DNA of 37,002 nucleotides from Actinomycetota bacterium (GTDB taxonomy: Bacteria > Actinomycetota > Acidimicrobiia > Acidimicrobiales > Ilumatobacteraceae): assembly GCA_016870865.1 (NCBI GenBank), contig VGAC01000018.1:1-37002 (forward strand), in the 5' to 3' direction. The notes under the pieces are model-generated. The model did not search any database. It was not told the DNA's origin and saw nothing but the letters and a program-made list of their open reading frames with translations. Positions within the stretch are counted from its first letter, which is position 1, and every line of letters begins with the position of its first letter. The translations under genes were made by a program, and so were the position numbers. Below are positions 24,547 through 31,690 of this stretch, piece after piece.

Positions 24547-26070
24547 ATGTCCGTCTGTTCGGCGCTCCTCACCGATCGTTGGCGGGCCGAAGGGGCTGAT
24601 CGGTCCGCGTTCGAGGGCGCATTCGGAGCCGAGCCGAAGATCGTGTTGTCGGAAACCGAGGCATCGCTGCACCTCGCGGGGATCGCCGAGTTGCTGCGCA
24701 CCCACGGTGTCGGACCCAACGCGCGGGTGGGGGTGCTCAGCAACCACCGCGTCGAGACGTACCTCGCGGTACTCGCCGTGGTGTCGGTGGGCGGTACTTT
24801 CGTTCCGCTGAACCCGAAGTTTCCGGCCCAACGGCTGCGAACGATCCTCGACCTCGCACGGCCCGTTGTCGTCCTCGGTGACCACACGACCGCGGAACTT
24901 CACCGGAACTTGTCCGGATCGGTTCCCTTCGTCGACGTCGCATCGGCGGGATCATCGGTCAACACCGGGGGAGCGTGGCTCGACGCCGCCGCGGAGGTAC
25001 CCGCAACCGAAAAAGACACGGCGTACGTGATGTTCACATCGGGCTCGACGGGCACCCCGAAGGGCGTTCCGATCTCATACGCGAATCTCGCTGCCTACGT
25101 CGACGGCGTGACAGGGCTCCTCGCGATTCCCGACGGCGCCCGCTTCTCCCAGTTCTTTGACCTCAGTTTCGACCTGTCGATGCACGACATCTTCGTTTCG
25201 ATGCGGCAACGGGGAACCCTCGTCGCGCCGCTGCAGGTCGACCTCATGATGCCCGGCGCGTACGTGGCGCGTGAAGGTATCGACGCCTGGTTCTCGGTGC
25301 CGCTGGTCGGGGCGCAACTCGGTGCCGGAAAGCGCAGGGAGGACTTCGCGGGTTTTTCTTCGATGCTGTTCTGTGGCGAAGCATTGCCGACAGAAACCGT
25401 CGCCGCTTGCCGACCCTGGCTCGCCGAGGGTGGCCGGATGTGGAATCTCTACGGGCCGACCGAGGCCACCATCGCCTTCACCGCCGCCGACGTCACCGAC
25501 TCGTCGCGCACCGAGGGCAACGCATCAATTGGGAAGCCTTTTGGCGTCAACCGCACCGCGTTGCTCACCGCTGACGGAACCGTTGCAACCGAGCCCGGAC
25601 TCGGCGACGAAGGCGAACTGCTCCTCGGCGGCCCGCAGGTCTTCGCGGGTTATTCGAGCGATGTCCCGTCGCCCTTCGTCGAACACGGCGGTGGGAACTG
25701 GTACCGCAGCGGTGACCTCGTGCGCATCGATGCCGAGGGCGTGTACTTCCGTGGTCGTATCGATTCGCAGGTCAAGTTCCGTGGCTATCGCATCGAACTC
25801 GGTGAGATCGAAACCGTCGCGCGGCGCACGTTCGGACTCAAGACCCTCGCCGTCGTCGTATCGGGCGATGGCGCCGGGGCGCGACTCGTGATGTTCCATC
25901 TCGCCCACGAGACGACCGACGCACTCGACCTTGGGCGCCTCGCAACAGATCTACCGAACTACATGATCCCCGCCGAGGCCGTTGCGCTCGATGAGATGCC
26001 GACGAACCAGAACGGCAAGATCGACCGGCGCGCCCTTGTCTCGCGCTCGCGCGGGAAGCAGGGGCCATGA
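24547..26070 (+). CDS. DltA-like amino acid-carrier protein ligase (AMP-forming)
   Basis: This 507-residue adenylating enzyme would activate an acid with ATP and load it on the adjacent carrier protein. Core motifs are FTSGSTGTPKG (163-173), NLYGPTEATI (300-309), YRSGD, the hinge FRGRIDSQVKFRGYRIELGE and the catalytic Lys K491 in NQNGKIDRR. Length fits DltA (about 505) rather than a modular NRPS domain. Two pocket features also fit DltA: FDLSMHDIF, whose D209 aligns with the Asp that holds the amino group of the substrate, and FCGEALP, whose C276 aligns with the Cys linked to D-alanine selection in Bacillus DltA. An amino acid, possibly D-alanine, is thus the likely substrate. The stop overlaps the MBOAT start by 4 bp. 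Confidence 0.85.
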   Translation: MSVCSALLTDRWRAEGADRSAFEGAFGAEPKIVLSETEASLHLAGIAELLRTHGVGPNARVGVLSNHRVETYLAVLAVVSVGGTFVPLNPKFPAQRLRTILDLARPVVVLGDHTTAELHRNLSGSVPFVDVASAGSSVNTGGAWLDAAAEVPATEKDTAYVMFTSGSTGTPKGVPISYANLAAYVDGVTGLLAIPDGARFSQFFDLSFDLSMHDIFVSMRQRGTLVAPLQVDLMMPGAYVAREGIDAWFSVPLVGAQLGAGKRREDFAGFSSMLFCGEALPTETVAACRPWLAEGGRMWNLYGPTEATIAFTAADVTDSSRTEGNASIGKPFGVNRTALLTADGTVATEPGLGDEGELLLGGPQVFAGYSSDVPSPFVEHGGGNWYRSGDLVRIDAEGVYFRGRIDSQVKFRGYRIELGEIETVARRTFGLKTLAVVVSGDGAGARLVMFHLAHETTDALDLGRLATDLPNYMIPAEAVALDEMPTNQNGKIDRRALVSRSRGKQGP

Positions 26071-27116
26071 CTCCTCTCGCCCACGTCGTCACGATCCTCG
26101 CCTCGCTACCGCTTGCACACTTCCTGCCGCGCCGCCCGCGGCTCATCTTCGTCACGCTCGTCGGCGCAGTCTTCATGTTGATGCTCGCCCCCGCGGGTTT
26201 CTGGGTCGTCTGTGCGACCATCGTCGAGGCGCTCATTCTCGAACGACTGCTTCGAAATCTTCCGAAAAAGTCGGCCATCCGGCAATACCTCCCGTACGTC
26301 TTGTTGCTGAACGTCTTTTCCACCGATCTCGCAAACGGTGCACTGTCACGGCAAGACTTCCTCACCGCAGGCGTCGCCTTTTCCGTCGTGCGCGTGTTCA
26401 TGACAACCAAACAACTACTCGGTACGAACTCGACGACTTTGCCGCAACGACTCGTCTCGCTCGCCGCTGGCGGTTGGTTCCTGCCCGCCGTGGTCATCGG
26501 CCCCGTCTTTGCGGGCACCGCGCTCTGGGAGCAGACGCAAAGGGGGAGCGAGGAGCCCGATGTCGGTGCCACCGAGTTGCTCTATCGCAAGTTCTTGGGC
26601 GGCTGGTTGCTCGCTGTGCTCGTCTCTGACTGGTTGGTGCAAGAGTCCGGCGGGTCGGACCTGGGGCGGTGGACCGCACCGTTCGTCATGCTCGCGCTCT
26701 TTGGTCACCTGTTTGCGGCGTTCTGGGGACAGTCGCTGATTGCCGAATCGGGGGCCGCCCTCGCCGGGTTCCGGATCCCCGCGAATTTCGATCGTCCCTG
26801 GCGTGCGGTCGACATTCGTGACTTCTGGAACCGCTGGCACATGTCGATGGCCCGGTTCGTGATGCAGTACTTCTTCCTGCCCCTCAACCTGCGCGGCGTG
26901 AATGCGCGCATCGCCACGACCATCGCCTTCGTCTTCATGGGCCTGTGGCACGAGGTGCGGGTGGGTTATGTCATCTGGGGCGTCGCGCACGGCCTGTTGA
27001 TGGCCTTCGGCCCGAAGACCGCCGACCTCTCCTCGCGCACCACCCGCTGTGCCAACCGTGTCGTGACACTGTCGAGCGTCATCCTTCTCTCGTACGTGGC
27101 GAACTATGCGTTCTGA
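26067..27116 (+). CDS. MBOAT membrane O-acyltransferase (DltB-like)
   Basis: This 349-residue polytopic membrane protein would take the acyl group from the carrier protein on the inside and pass it outward. The MBOAT core is clear: DFWNRWHMSMARFVMQYFFL (253-272), FMGLWHEVRVGYVIWGVAHG (290-309), with the invariant histidines H295 and H308. About nine to ten hydrophobic segments are seen, starting at residues 5-20 and 27-57. DltB and AlgI are longer (400 or more), so this is a compact form, mainly short in the N-terminal half. ATG 26067 overlaps the ligase stop, and the SGNH gene begins inside its last codons (11-bp overlap). The order ligase, MBOAT, DltD-like matches A-B-D of dlt operons. Confidence 0.86.
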   Translation: MTPLAHVVTILASLPLAHFLPRRPRLIFVTLVGAVFMLMLAPAGFWVVCATIVEALILERLLRNLPKKSAIRQYLPYVLLLNVFSTDLANGALSRQDFLTAGVAFSVVRVFMTTKQLLGTNSTTLPQRLVSLAAGGWFLPAVVIGPVFAGTALWEQTQRGSEEPDVGATELLYRKFLGGWLLAVLVSDWLVQESGGSDLGRWTAPFVMLALFGHLFAAFWGQSLIAESGAALAGFRIPANFDRPWRAVDIRDFWNRWHMSMARFVMQYFFLPLNLRGVNARIATTIAFVFMGLWHEVRVGYVIWGVAHGLLMAFGPKTADLSSRTTRCANRVVTLSSVILLSYVANYAF

Positions 27117-28161
27117 ACGTCTCCTCGCCCGACGTCTGGTGGTGCCCGTCATCGCGCTCGTGGTCATCGTCGTGCCGTCGTACAACTGGCTACGTGCCGG
27201 ACACGTTCCGGGCAGGTACGTGAATCGTTGTCAGGCGCAGGTGTTCGAAGACGACGTGCCGGCCGCCGACCTGTTGTTGATCGGTGCCAGTCGCGCCGGC
27301 TTCGGCATCGACGACGGTCTCGTCGACTTGCGTCTGTCAGCCACAAAAGCACATCGCACGGAGAAGATCGTGCTGCTCGGCAACGCCGAGTCCGATGCCA
27401 ACATGGCATTGCGCACGTATCTTCGCGAACGCGGCGCTCCCCGCAAGCTCGGCATCGAGATCCTCATCACCCGTGTCGCGGGCGACTCTGCGCCGGCGCG
27501 ATTGGGCGCCGACCTGACGAAGCGCTCGTACGCTCTCTTCGGCACCGACGCGTACTCGGGCTACCTCGGCGCACTTCTCGACCGCAACGTCATCGGGTTG
27601 GCCGACATTTACGCGCGTTCGTACATGCCGTCACCCGTGAAGTTCTTCTTCGAGCACCTGCAGATCGGCCTCGACAACGCCTATCGCAATCCCGACCAGA
27701 CACTTGATCCGATGGGCCACTGCGCGAGCACGGTTCTGCCCGTGTGGGGACCCGTTGCCGCGGTGCCCTACACAGACGCCACGCCCCGACCCACGCAACG
27801 CAAACTCGAACGTTTGGCACGTGAGTCCGAGCGCTACGTGCCCATCAACCTCGACAGCCGCCGCGCTTCGGGCGAGATCGCGGTCATGCGCGACATGGTG
27901 AAAATCGCCCGTGATGCAGGGGTGCGAGACGTCTTTTTCTACTACTTCCCGTCGTTTGGTGAACCCGCCGACACCATCGACCTACAACGGGTTGCGGAGC
28001 TCGTGCCCGGCGCGGGAATCTTCGACGCCCGGCCCGTCGTCAGGGACCCGAACAAGCCGGGACTCGATCTGCAGTTCGAGGACCGTGCACACCTCACCAA
28101 GTACGGGGCCTATGAAGTGACCGACGCATTCGTCGACTTTCTCGAAGGTCTCGACAAATGA
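27106..28161 (+). CDS. DltD-like membrane-anchored SGNH/GDSL protein
   Basis: This 351-residue protein has one N-terminal membrane segment (LVVPVIALVVIVVPSYNWL, about 11-29) and an extracytoplasmic domain. The nucleophile strand reads LLLIGASRAGFG with S62 in the GxS position. The C-terminal DxxH is D326-H329 in EDRAHLTKYGAYEVTDAFV, and FFYYFPSFGEPADT lies before it. These are features of the SGNH hydrolase fold used by DltD and by AlgX/AlgJ-type partners of MBOATs. Overall similarity to DltD is weak by eye, so DltD-like rests on topology, catalytic residues and operon position. It would place the acyl group on the final acceptor outside the membrane. It overlaps the tiny downstream gene as ATGA. 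Confidence 0.75.
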   Translation: MRSERLLARRLVVPVIALVVIVVPSYNWLRAGHVPGRYVNRCQAQVFEDDVPAADLLLIGASRAGFGIDDGLVDLRLSATKAHRTEKIVLLGNAESDANMALRTYLRERGAPRKLGIEILITRVAGDSAPARLGADLTKRSYALFGTDAYSGYLGALLDRNVIGLADIYARSYMPSPVKFFFEHLQIGLDNAYRNPDQTLDPMGHCASTVLPVWGPVAAVPYTDATPRPTQRKLERLARESERYVPINLDSRRASGEIAVMRDMVKIARDAGVRDVFFYYFPSFGEPADTIDLQRVAELVPGAGIFDARPVVRDPNKPGLDLQFEDRAHLTKYGAYEVTDAFVDFLEGLDK

Positions 28162-28289
28162 AGAATTTCTTCACCACCCACCCGCGTGCCCGCAAGGTCC
28201 TCGCCTGGATCGGTCTCGTCGTGGCCGCTTTCGTGCTCTTCCGCTGGGTCGAACCCGCGGCCTTCGAATCCCCGTACAACAACTTCTGA
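28158..28289 (+). CDS. DltX-like 43-aa single-pass membrane peptide
   Basis: This 43-residue peptide starts MKNFFTTHPRARKVLAWIGL with a basic cytoplasmic end, has one membrane segment (about residues 14-28) and an outside tail that ends exactly in ESPYNNF. DltX peptides of Firmicutes have the same plan, about 50 residues with one membrane helix and a C-terminal Phe-x-Tyr-x-x-Phe such as FIYNEF. There the Tyr is reported to carry the acyl group between DltB and DltD. Here Y40 and F43 keep the YxxF spacing and the free C-terminus; the first Phe is two positions further out. The ATG overlaps the stop of the DltD-like gene (ATGA), so it is the last gene of the operon. It is easily missed because of its length. 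Confidence 0.75.
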   Translation: MKNFFTTHPRARKVLAWIGLVVAAFVLFRWVEPAAFESPYNNF

Positions 28290-28307
28290 ACCGCCCGCAA
28301 TCGAACC

Positions 28308-28313
28308 TAGGCT
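28308..28313 (+). promoter_or_regulatory. Putative -10 box for leaderless mftD
   Basis: TAGGCT lies 8 nt before ATG 28322, and no Shine-Dalgarno sequence is seen in between. Confidence 0.4.
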
Positions 28314-28321
28314 GTCCCACC

Positions 28322-29494
28322 ATGGGCAACCCGTGGTTCGAAACCGTCGCCATCGCACAGCGCAGGGCGCAGCGTCGTCTGCCCAAATCGGTGTACGGCG
28401 CCATCGTCGGCGGGTCGGAGAAGGGCCTCACGTTCAGCGACAACCTCAACGCGTTCGACGAGCTCGGCCTCGCACCGCACATCGCCGATTTGCATGCGGG
28501 TCGCGACCAGTCGACGAGCGTGATGGGTCAGCAAGTGTCGATGCCGGTCATCATTTCGCCTACGGGCGTGCAGGCGGTGCACCCCGACGGTGAGGTTGCC
28601 GTCGCGCGCGCCGCGGCAAATCGCGGAGTCATGATGGGCCTGAGTTCCTTTGCCAGCAAGTCGATCGAGGAAGTGACGGCGGTGAACAACCAGGTTCTCT
28701 TCCAGCTGTACTGGTCGGGGGGCCGCGACACGATGGTGCAGCGCCTCGAACGTGCGGCGGCTGCGGGTGCCAAGGGCATCATCCTCACCCTCGACTGGAC
28801 GTTCTCGAACGGCCGCGACTGGGGAAGCCCGTGGATTCCCGAAAAGGTCGGCTTGAAGGAACTCGTCAAGCTCGCCCCGCAGGGCCTATCGCGGCCGCGC
28901 TGGCTGTGGATGTACGCCAAGACGTTCGGCTTGCCCGATCTCTCGACACCCAACATGGCGGCCCCGGGCGAGAAGCCGCCGACGTTTTTCGGCGCCTACT
29001 TCGAGTGGATGCAGAGCACGCCGCCGAGTTGGCAAGACGTCGCCTGGTTGAGGTCGCAATGGAATGGCCCGTTCATGGTCAAGGGCGTGTGCCGTGTCGA
29101 CGATGCCAAGCGTGTGGTCGACGCAGGGGCATCGGCTCTTTCCGTGTCCAACCACGGTGGCAACAACCTCGACGGTACACCCGCGCCGATCCGTGTGTTG
29201 CCCTCGATCGCCGATGCGGTCGGCGACCAAATCGAGGTCGTCCTCGACGGTGGAGTGCGTCGTGGTAGCGACGTGGTCAAGTGCCTGGCCCTGGGCGCAA
29301 AGGCCGTCATGATCGGGCGTGCCTATCTGTGGGGACTGTCGGCGAACGGTCAGGCGGGGGTGGAGAACGTACTCGACATCCTCCGCGGTGGAATCGACTC
29401 GGCTTTGCTCGGCTTGGGCAAGTCGCACGTCAAGGAACTCGATCGCGGCGACGTCGTGATTCCCGACGGGTTCACACGCACGCTGGGTGCGTGA
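28322..29494 (+). CDS. mftD: Pre-mycofactocin synthase MftD
   Basis: This 390-residue FMN enzyme of the alpha-hydroxy-acid dehydrogenase fold matches MftD, which oxidatively deaminates the VY-derived precursor to pre-mycofactocin. The start NPWFETVAIAQRRAQRRLPK, the GGSEKGLTFSDN segment, VIISPTGVQAVHPDGEVAVA, GRDWGSPWIPEK, the FMN/active-site SVSNHGGNNLDGTPAPIRVL and ALGAKAVMIGRAYLWGLSAN are as in mycobacterial MftD, from memory. Lactate dehydrogenase LldD is the alternative, but its N-terminus differs. No mftA, mftB, mftC, mftE or mftF is seen in the window, so the gene is separated from the usual cluster. The product would support mycofactocin-dependent dehydrogenases. It converges with the SnoaL-like gene with one base between stops. 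Confidence 0.85.
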   Translation: MGNPWFETVAIAQRRAQRRLPKSVYGAIVGGSEKGLTFSDNLNAFDELGLAPHIADLHAGRDQSTSVMGQQVSMPVIISPTGVQAVHPDGEVAVARAAANRGVMMGLSSFASKSIEEVTAVNNQVLFQLYWSGGRDTMVQRLERAAAAGAKGIILTLDWTFSNGRDWGSPWIPEKVGLKELVKLAPQGLSRPRWLWMYAKTFGLPDLSTPNMAAPGEKPPTFFGAYFEWMQSTPPSWQDVAWLRSQWNGPFMVKGVCRVDDAKRVVDAGASALSVSNHGGNNLDGTPAPIRVLPSIADAVGDQIEVVLDGGVRRGSDVVKCLALGAKAVMIGRAYLWGLSANGQAGVENVLDILRGGIDSALLGLGKSHVKELDRGDVVIPDGFTRTLGA

Positions 29495-29495
29495 C

Positions 29496-29906
29496 TTACG
29501 GCAGCATCTGGCGGTCGAGAATCGAGTACACGCGCTTGGCGAAGAACCAGCGTCCGTTCTTCTTCACGTACTCGTCTTCGTAGCGGCCGGTCACGTTCAT
29601 CTTGCCACCGGCCTCGAGATGCAGGAACTCCTGCTGGTACCAGGTGCCCGTGGCGCTGTCGCCCGTGATGATGATCGGACCCGCAGAGGCGAAGAAGCCG
29701 ACGAAAGAAAACGCCGACATCGACTCCTGCCACATGGGAAAGAAGTTGGCCTTGCCCTGCACTTCGCGGCCCGGTAGCGACCAGGTCGCGTCGTCGGTCC
29801 AGTTCGACTGCCACGCCTCGCCGTCGAAACGCATGACGGCGTCGTTGTAAGACTCGACCAGCTCCCGGATGGCAAGACGGTCTTCGAGGGGGCCCTGACT
29901 AAGCAT
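29496..29906 (-). CDS. SnoaL/NTF2-like domain protein
   Basis: This 136-residue single-domain protein has the NTF2-like cone fold: an N-terminal helix EDRLAIRELVESYNDAVMRF, the segment W-TDDATWSLPG, a central VGFFASAGPIIITGD and the strand pair TGRYEDEYVKKNGRWFFAKR. Relatives act as cyclases, isomerases, dehydratases or small ligand binders; a catalytic residue cannot be assigned with confidence. ATG at 29906 lies 7 nt after a TACCAT box on the minus strand, and no ribosome site is seen. It is divergent from the EthD-like gene with a 26-bp gap, a pairing that suggests joint regulation. Confidence 0.82.
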   Translation of the reverse strand: MLSQGPLEDRLAIRELVESYNDAVMRFDGEAWQSNWTDDATWSLPGREVQGKANFFPMWQESMSAFSFVGFFASAGPIIITGDSATGTWYQQEFLHLEAGGKMNVTGRYEDEYVKKNGRWFFAKRVYSILDRQMLP

Positions 29907-29913
29907 GCTCGGG

Positions 29914-29926
29914 ATGGTAGTAGGTT
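29914..29926. promoter_or_regulatory. Two abutting divergent -10 boxes
   Basis: TACCAT on minus (plus coordinates 29914-29919) lies 7 nt before the SnoaL-like ATG. TAGGTT on plus (29921-29926) lies 6 nt before the EthD-like ATG. They are 1 bp apart in a 26-bp gap, so both transcripts would be leaderless and only one polymerase could bind at a time. Confidence 0.45.
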
Positions 29927-29932
29927 GGAAAC

Positions 29933-30223
29933 ATGATCCGAGTCAGCGTTTTCTATCCCAAATCGGACGGCGCGAAGTTCGACCACGACTACTACCGGAC
30001 GACGCACGTCCCGATGGCTGTCAACGGCTGGAAGCCCGCCCGCACCGAGATCGACAAGGGCGTCGACGGTCCGTTCGAGGCAGCCGTGCACTTCTTCTTC
30101 GAGTCGACCGAGCGTTTCCAGCAGTGCATGGGTATGCCCGTCACCGGTGAACTGATGGCCGACCTGCCGAACTACACGAACATCGAAGCCCAGATCCAGG
30201 TTTCCGAAGTCGTCGAGTCCTAA
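29933..30223 (+). CDS. EthD-family protein
   Basis: This 96-residue protein is of the EthD dimeric alpha/beta barrel type. It starts MIRVSVFYPKSDGAKFDHDY and contains FDHDYYRTTHVPM, the family hallmark with the conserved His. AAVHFFFESTERFQQCM and the end IEAQIQVSEVVES complete the ferredoxin-like fold. EthD is needed with a P450 in ethyl tert-butyl ether degradation, with an unknown mechanism, and relatives often lie near oxygenases, as here. ATG 29933 is used, directly after a TAGGTT box. Its stop lies 14 bp from the stop of the convergent membrane protein gene. Confidence 0.85.
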   Translation: MIRVSVFYPKSDGAKFDHDYYRTTHVPMAVNGWKPARTEIDKGVDGPFEAAVHFFFESTERFQQCMGMPVTGELMADLPNYTNIEAQIQVSEVVES

Positions 30224-30237
30224 ACCTCGCGCTCGCC

Positions 30238-31356
30238 TCAGTGCGAGTGCGCCCCACAGATGTCGACGCGTTCGTCGGTCGGCACCGCAGCCTGACCCTC
30301 GGCCGGGCCCTCGACGGCGGCAAACGGACCACACGGGTGGGGCACCACCCACACGTGCACCATCGGAATTTGCACGTTCGCTCGTCGTGATCCCGCAGGA
30401 CACTTGCCGCCCTCGTCGGTGATGCCACTGATGAAGGGACGCATGTCGTCACCCAATTTCCAGCACAGGTTGTCGTGGATGTGCCACTGCATGAGGGGGC
30501 CGGCGTAGTCGATGAGTTCGGCATCCTCGATCCCCGTGCCGATCTTCGCCATGTACATCGCCGACACCAGAATGCGCGTCTTGCCGTACACCTTGTAGAC
30601 GATCGATTCGGGTGCCGTCGCGTCGAGGAACTTTCCGTCGATCAACTTCATGGGGTTGACGAAGTGCTCGTATCCCGTGCGCTCGTCACCGATTGAAATC
30701 CAGCCCTCGTCGACGGCCACGCGGTGGTCGCTCCAGCGCATGAGGTCGCGTTGTGTGTCGAGGACAAGTTGGCGTGCCCGGCCTTCCTGCTCGGCGCTGA
30801 CCCCGGCCACGCCGTCGATGTCGATACCGATCCCGGGGAAGTACGGCCGCGGCCACTCGGTTGTCGCCGACCCGTGGTCGTGACCCGCTGCCGTCACCAT
30901 GGCCGGCACCGCGAGAATCGCGGCGAGGGCCGTTGCAGACAACCGCTCGAGGTTCAACTTCGCCGACATACGCGGTGCGACCGCGAACAACACCGCCAGT
31001 GCGGCGAGGATCGCACACAAAAGATCCGTCGCCTGCACGGCCTCTGACGTACCCAAACCATCGATGAACCCGATCCCCACGGTCTTGGCCAAGATCCAGC
31101 CGACCACCGATGCCCCATTCACCACGGCAATGAGGCCGCGTGTGCGTCCGCCGTCGGCGAACAACAACGCAAGTCCTGCGACCACCTGCACGAGCGCAAG
31201 AACGGCAAAGGTGCGTGCCGCTGTCGGATGGTCGGTGTGCAGCCCAACGGCGACGCCGTGCACCAGGCCCGATGCAGTCGAAAAGATTCCCGCAACTGCT
31301 GCCGTTACCCGTGCCGGTGCTGGTGCTGGTGCTGGTGCTGGTGCAACATCACTCAT
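30238..31356 (-). CDS. Four-TM membrane protein with a His-rich outer domain, unknown function
   Basis: This 372-residue protein begins with an Ala-Pro repeat (APAPAPAPAPA) and has four membrane segments in the first 165 residues (around TAAVAGIFSTASGLVHGVAV, FAVLALVQVVAGLALLF, LCAILAALAVLFAV and ALAAILAVPAMVTAAG). The C-terminal 200 residues form a soluble domain beginning GHDHGSATTEWPRPYFPG. It holds several His/Cys clusters that could bind metal: HDHG, QWHIHDNLCWKLGDD, VHVWVVPHPCGP and a last CGAHSH. YEHFVNPMKLIDGKFLD and ESIVYKVYGKTRILVSAMYM are well-formed segments but not from a family I can name. A copper or other metal-handling role is possible, from residue content only. ATG at 31356 is supported by the repeat being in frame. 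Confidence 0.7.
   Translation of the reverse strand: MSDVAPAPAPAPAPARVTAAVAGIFSTASGLVHGVAVGLHTDHPTAARTFAVLALVQVVAGLALLFADGGRTRGLIAVVNGASVVGWILAKTVGIGFIDGLGTSEAVQATDLLCAILAALAVLFAVAPRMSAKLNLERLSATALAAILAVPAMVTAAGHDHGSATTEWPRPYFPGIGIDIDGVAGVSAEQEGRARQLVLDTQRDLMRWSDHRVAVDEGWISIGDERTGYEHFVNPMKLIDGKFLDATAPESIVYKVYGKTRILVSAMYMAKIGTGIEDAELIDYAGPLMQWHIHDNLCWKLGDDMRPFISGITDEGGKCPAGSRRANVQIPMVHVWVVPHPCGPFAAVEGPAEGQAAVPTDERVDICGAHSH
31311..31346 (+). repeat. GTGCTG hexamer tandem repeat
   Basis: Four perfect GTGCTG units (31317-31340) are flanked by GTGCCG and GTGCAA. On the minus strand they encode the Ala-Pro repeat at residues 5-15 of the membrane protein. Copy number changes by slippage would keep the frame because the unit is 6 bp. 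Confidence 0.75.
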
Positions 31357-31393
31357 GGCTCAGAGTCTGCCATACGCCGGAACGAGCCGGTCC

Positions 31394-31648
31394 TCAGCGA
31401 CAAAGAATCGTGCGCATCACACGCAGCAGTTCGCCACCGGCATCTTTGTGCGAACCAAGTGACCGTCCGAGGTGGCGCATGATTTCGACTGTGCGCTGGT
31501 TCGCGATGTGCGCACGCGGGGTGTGAGTGGTGCCTTCGTGCTTGTTCACCAAGACGTGTTCGACGCCGTACTGCGCCAACGCCGTCGCGGTCGTCAGCCC
31601 CGCCGGCCCGCCACCAAGGACCAACACCGGCGTTTCGATACTTGTCAC
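31394..31648 (-). pseudogene. N-terminal remnant of an FAD-dependent aromatic monooxygenase
   Basis: This 84-codon frame is the first part of a PheA/TfdB-type flavin monooxygenase. The FAD-binding strand ETPVLVLGGGPAGLTTATAL has the GxGxxG fingerprint in the form GGGPAG, and TTHTPRAHIANQRTVEIMRH is the conserved PRA-xx-N-x-RT-x-E region. Full-length relatives have 500-600 residues. After MRHLG the sequence stops resembling the family and ends within 23 codons, right before the next gene. No continuation is seen in other frames, because only 37 bp remain. The start is GTG at 31648. It is probably a deletion remnant, although a short expressed peptide cannot be excluded. Confidence 0.7.
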
Positions 31649-31684
31649 TTGACCGTCTTTTCACGCTGGGCAAACGACGCGGAT

Positions 31685-31690
31685 TAGGTT
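31685..31690 (+). promoter_or_regulatory. Putative -10 box for the cupin gene
   Basis: TAGGTT lies 7 nt before GTG 31698 and is identical to the box before the EthD-like gene. It overlaps the alternative TTG start at 31689, which argues for the GTG. Confidence 0.4.

Noticed and set aside
24547-26070. Stand-alone NRPS adenylation domain of a secondary-metabolite cluster
   Set aside because: There are no condensation or thioesterase domains nearby; length, FCGE motif and MBOAT/SGNH neighbours fit DltA better.
28322-29494. L-lactate dehydrogenase LldD
   Set aside because: The N-terminus and several internal segments match MftD as I remember it, while LldD shares only the FMN barrel motifs.
31311-31346. 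Short repeats as a possible CRISPR array
   Set aside because: Units are 6 bp, contiguous and coding; there are no spacers.
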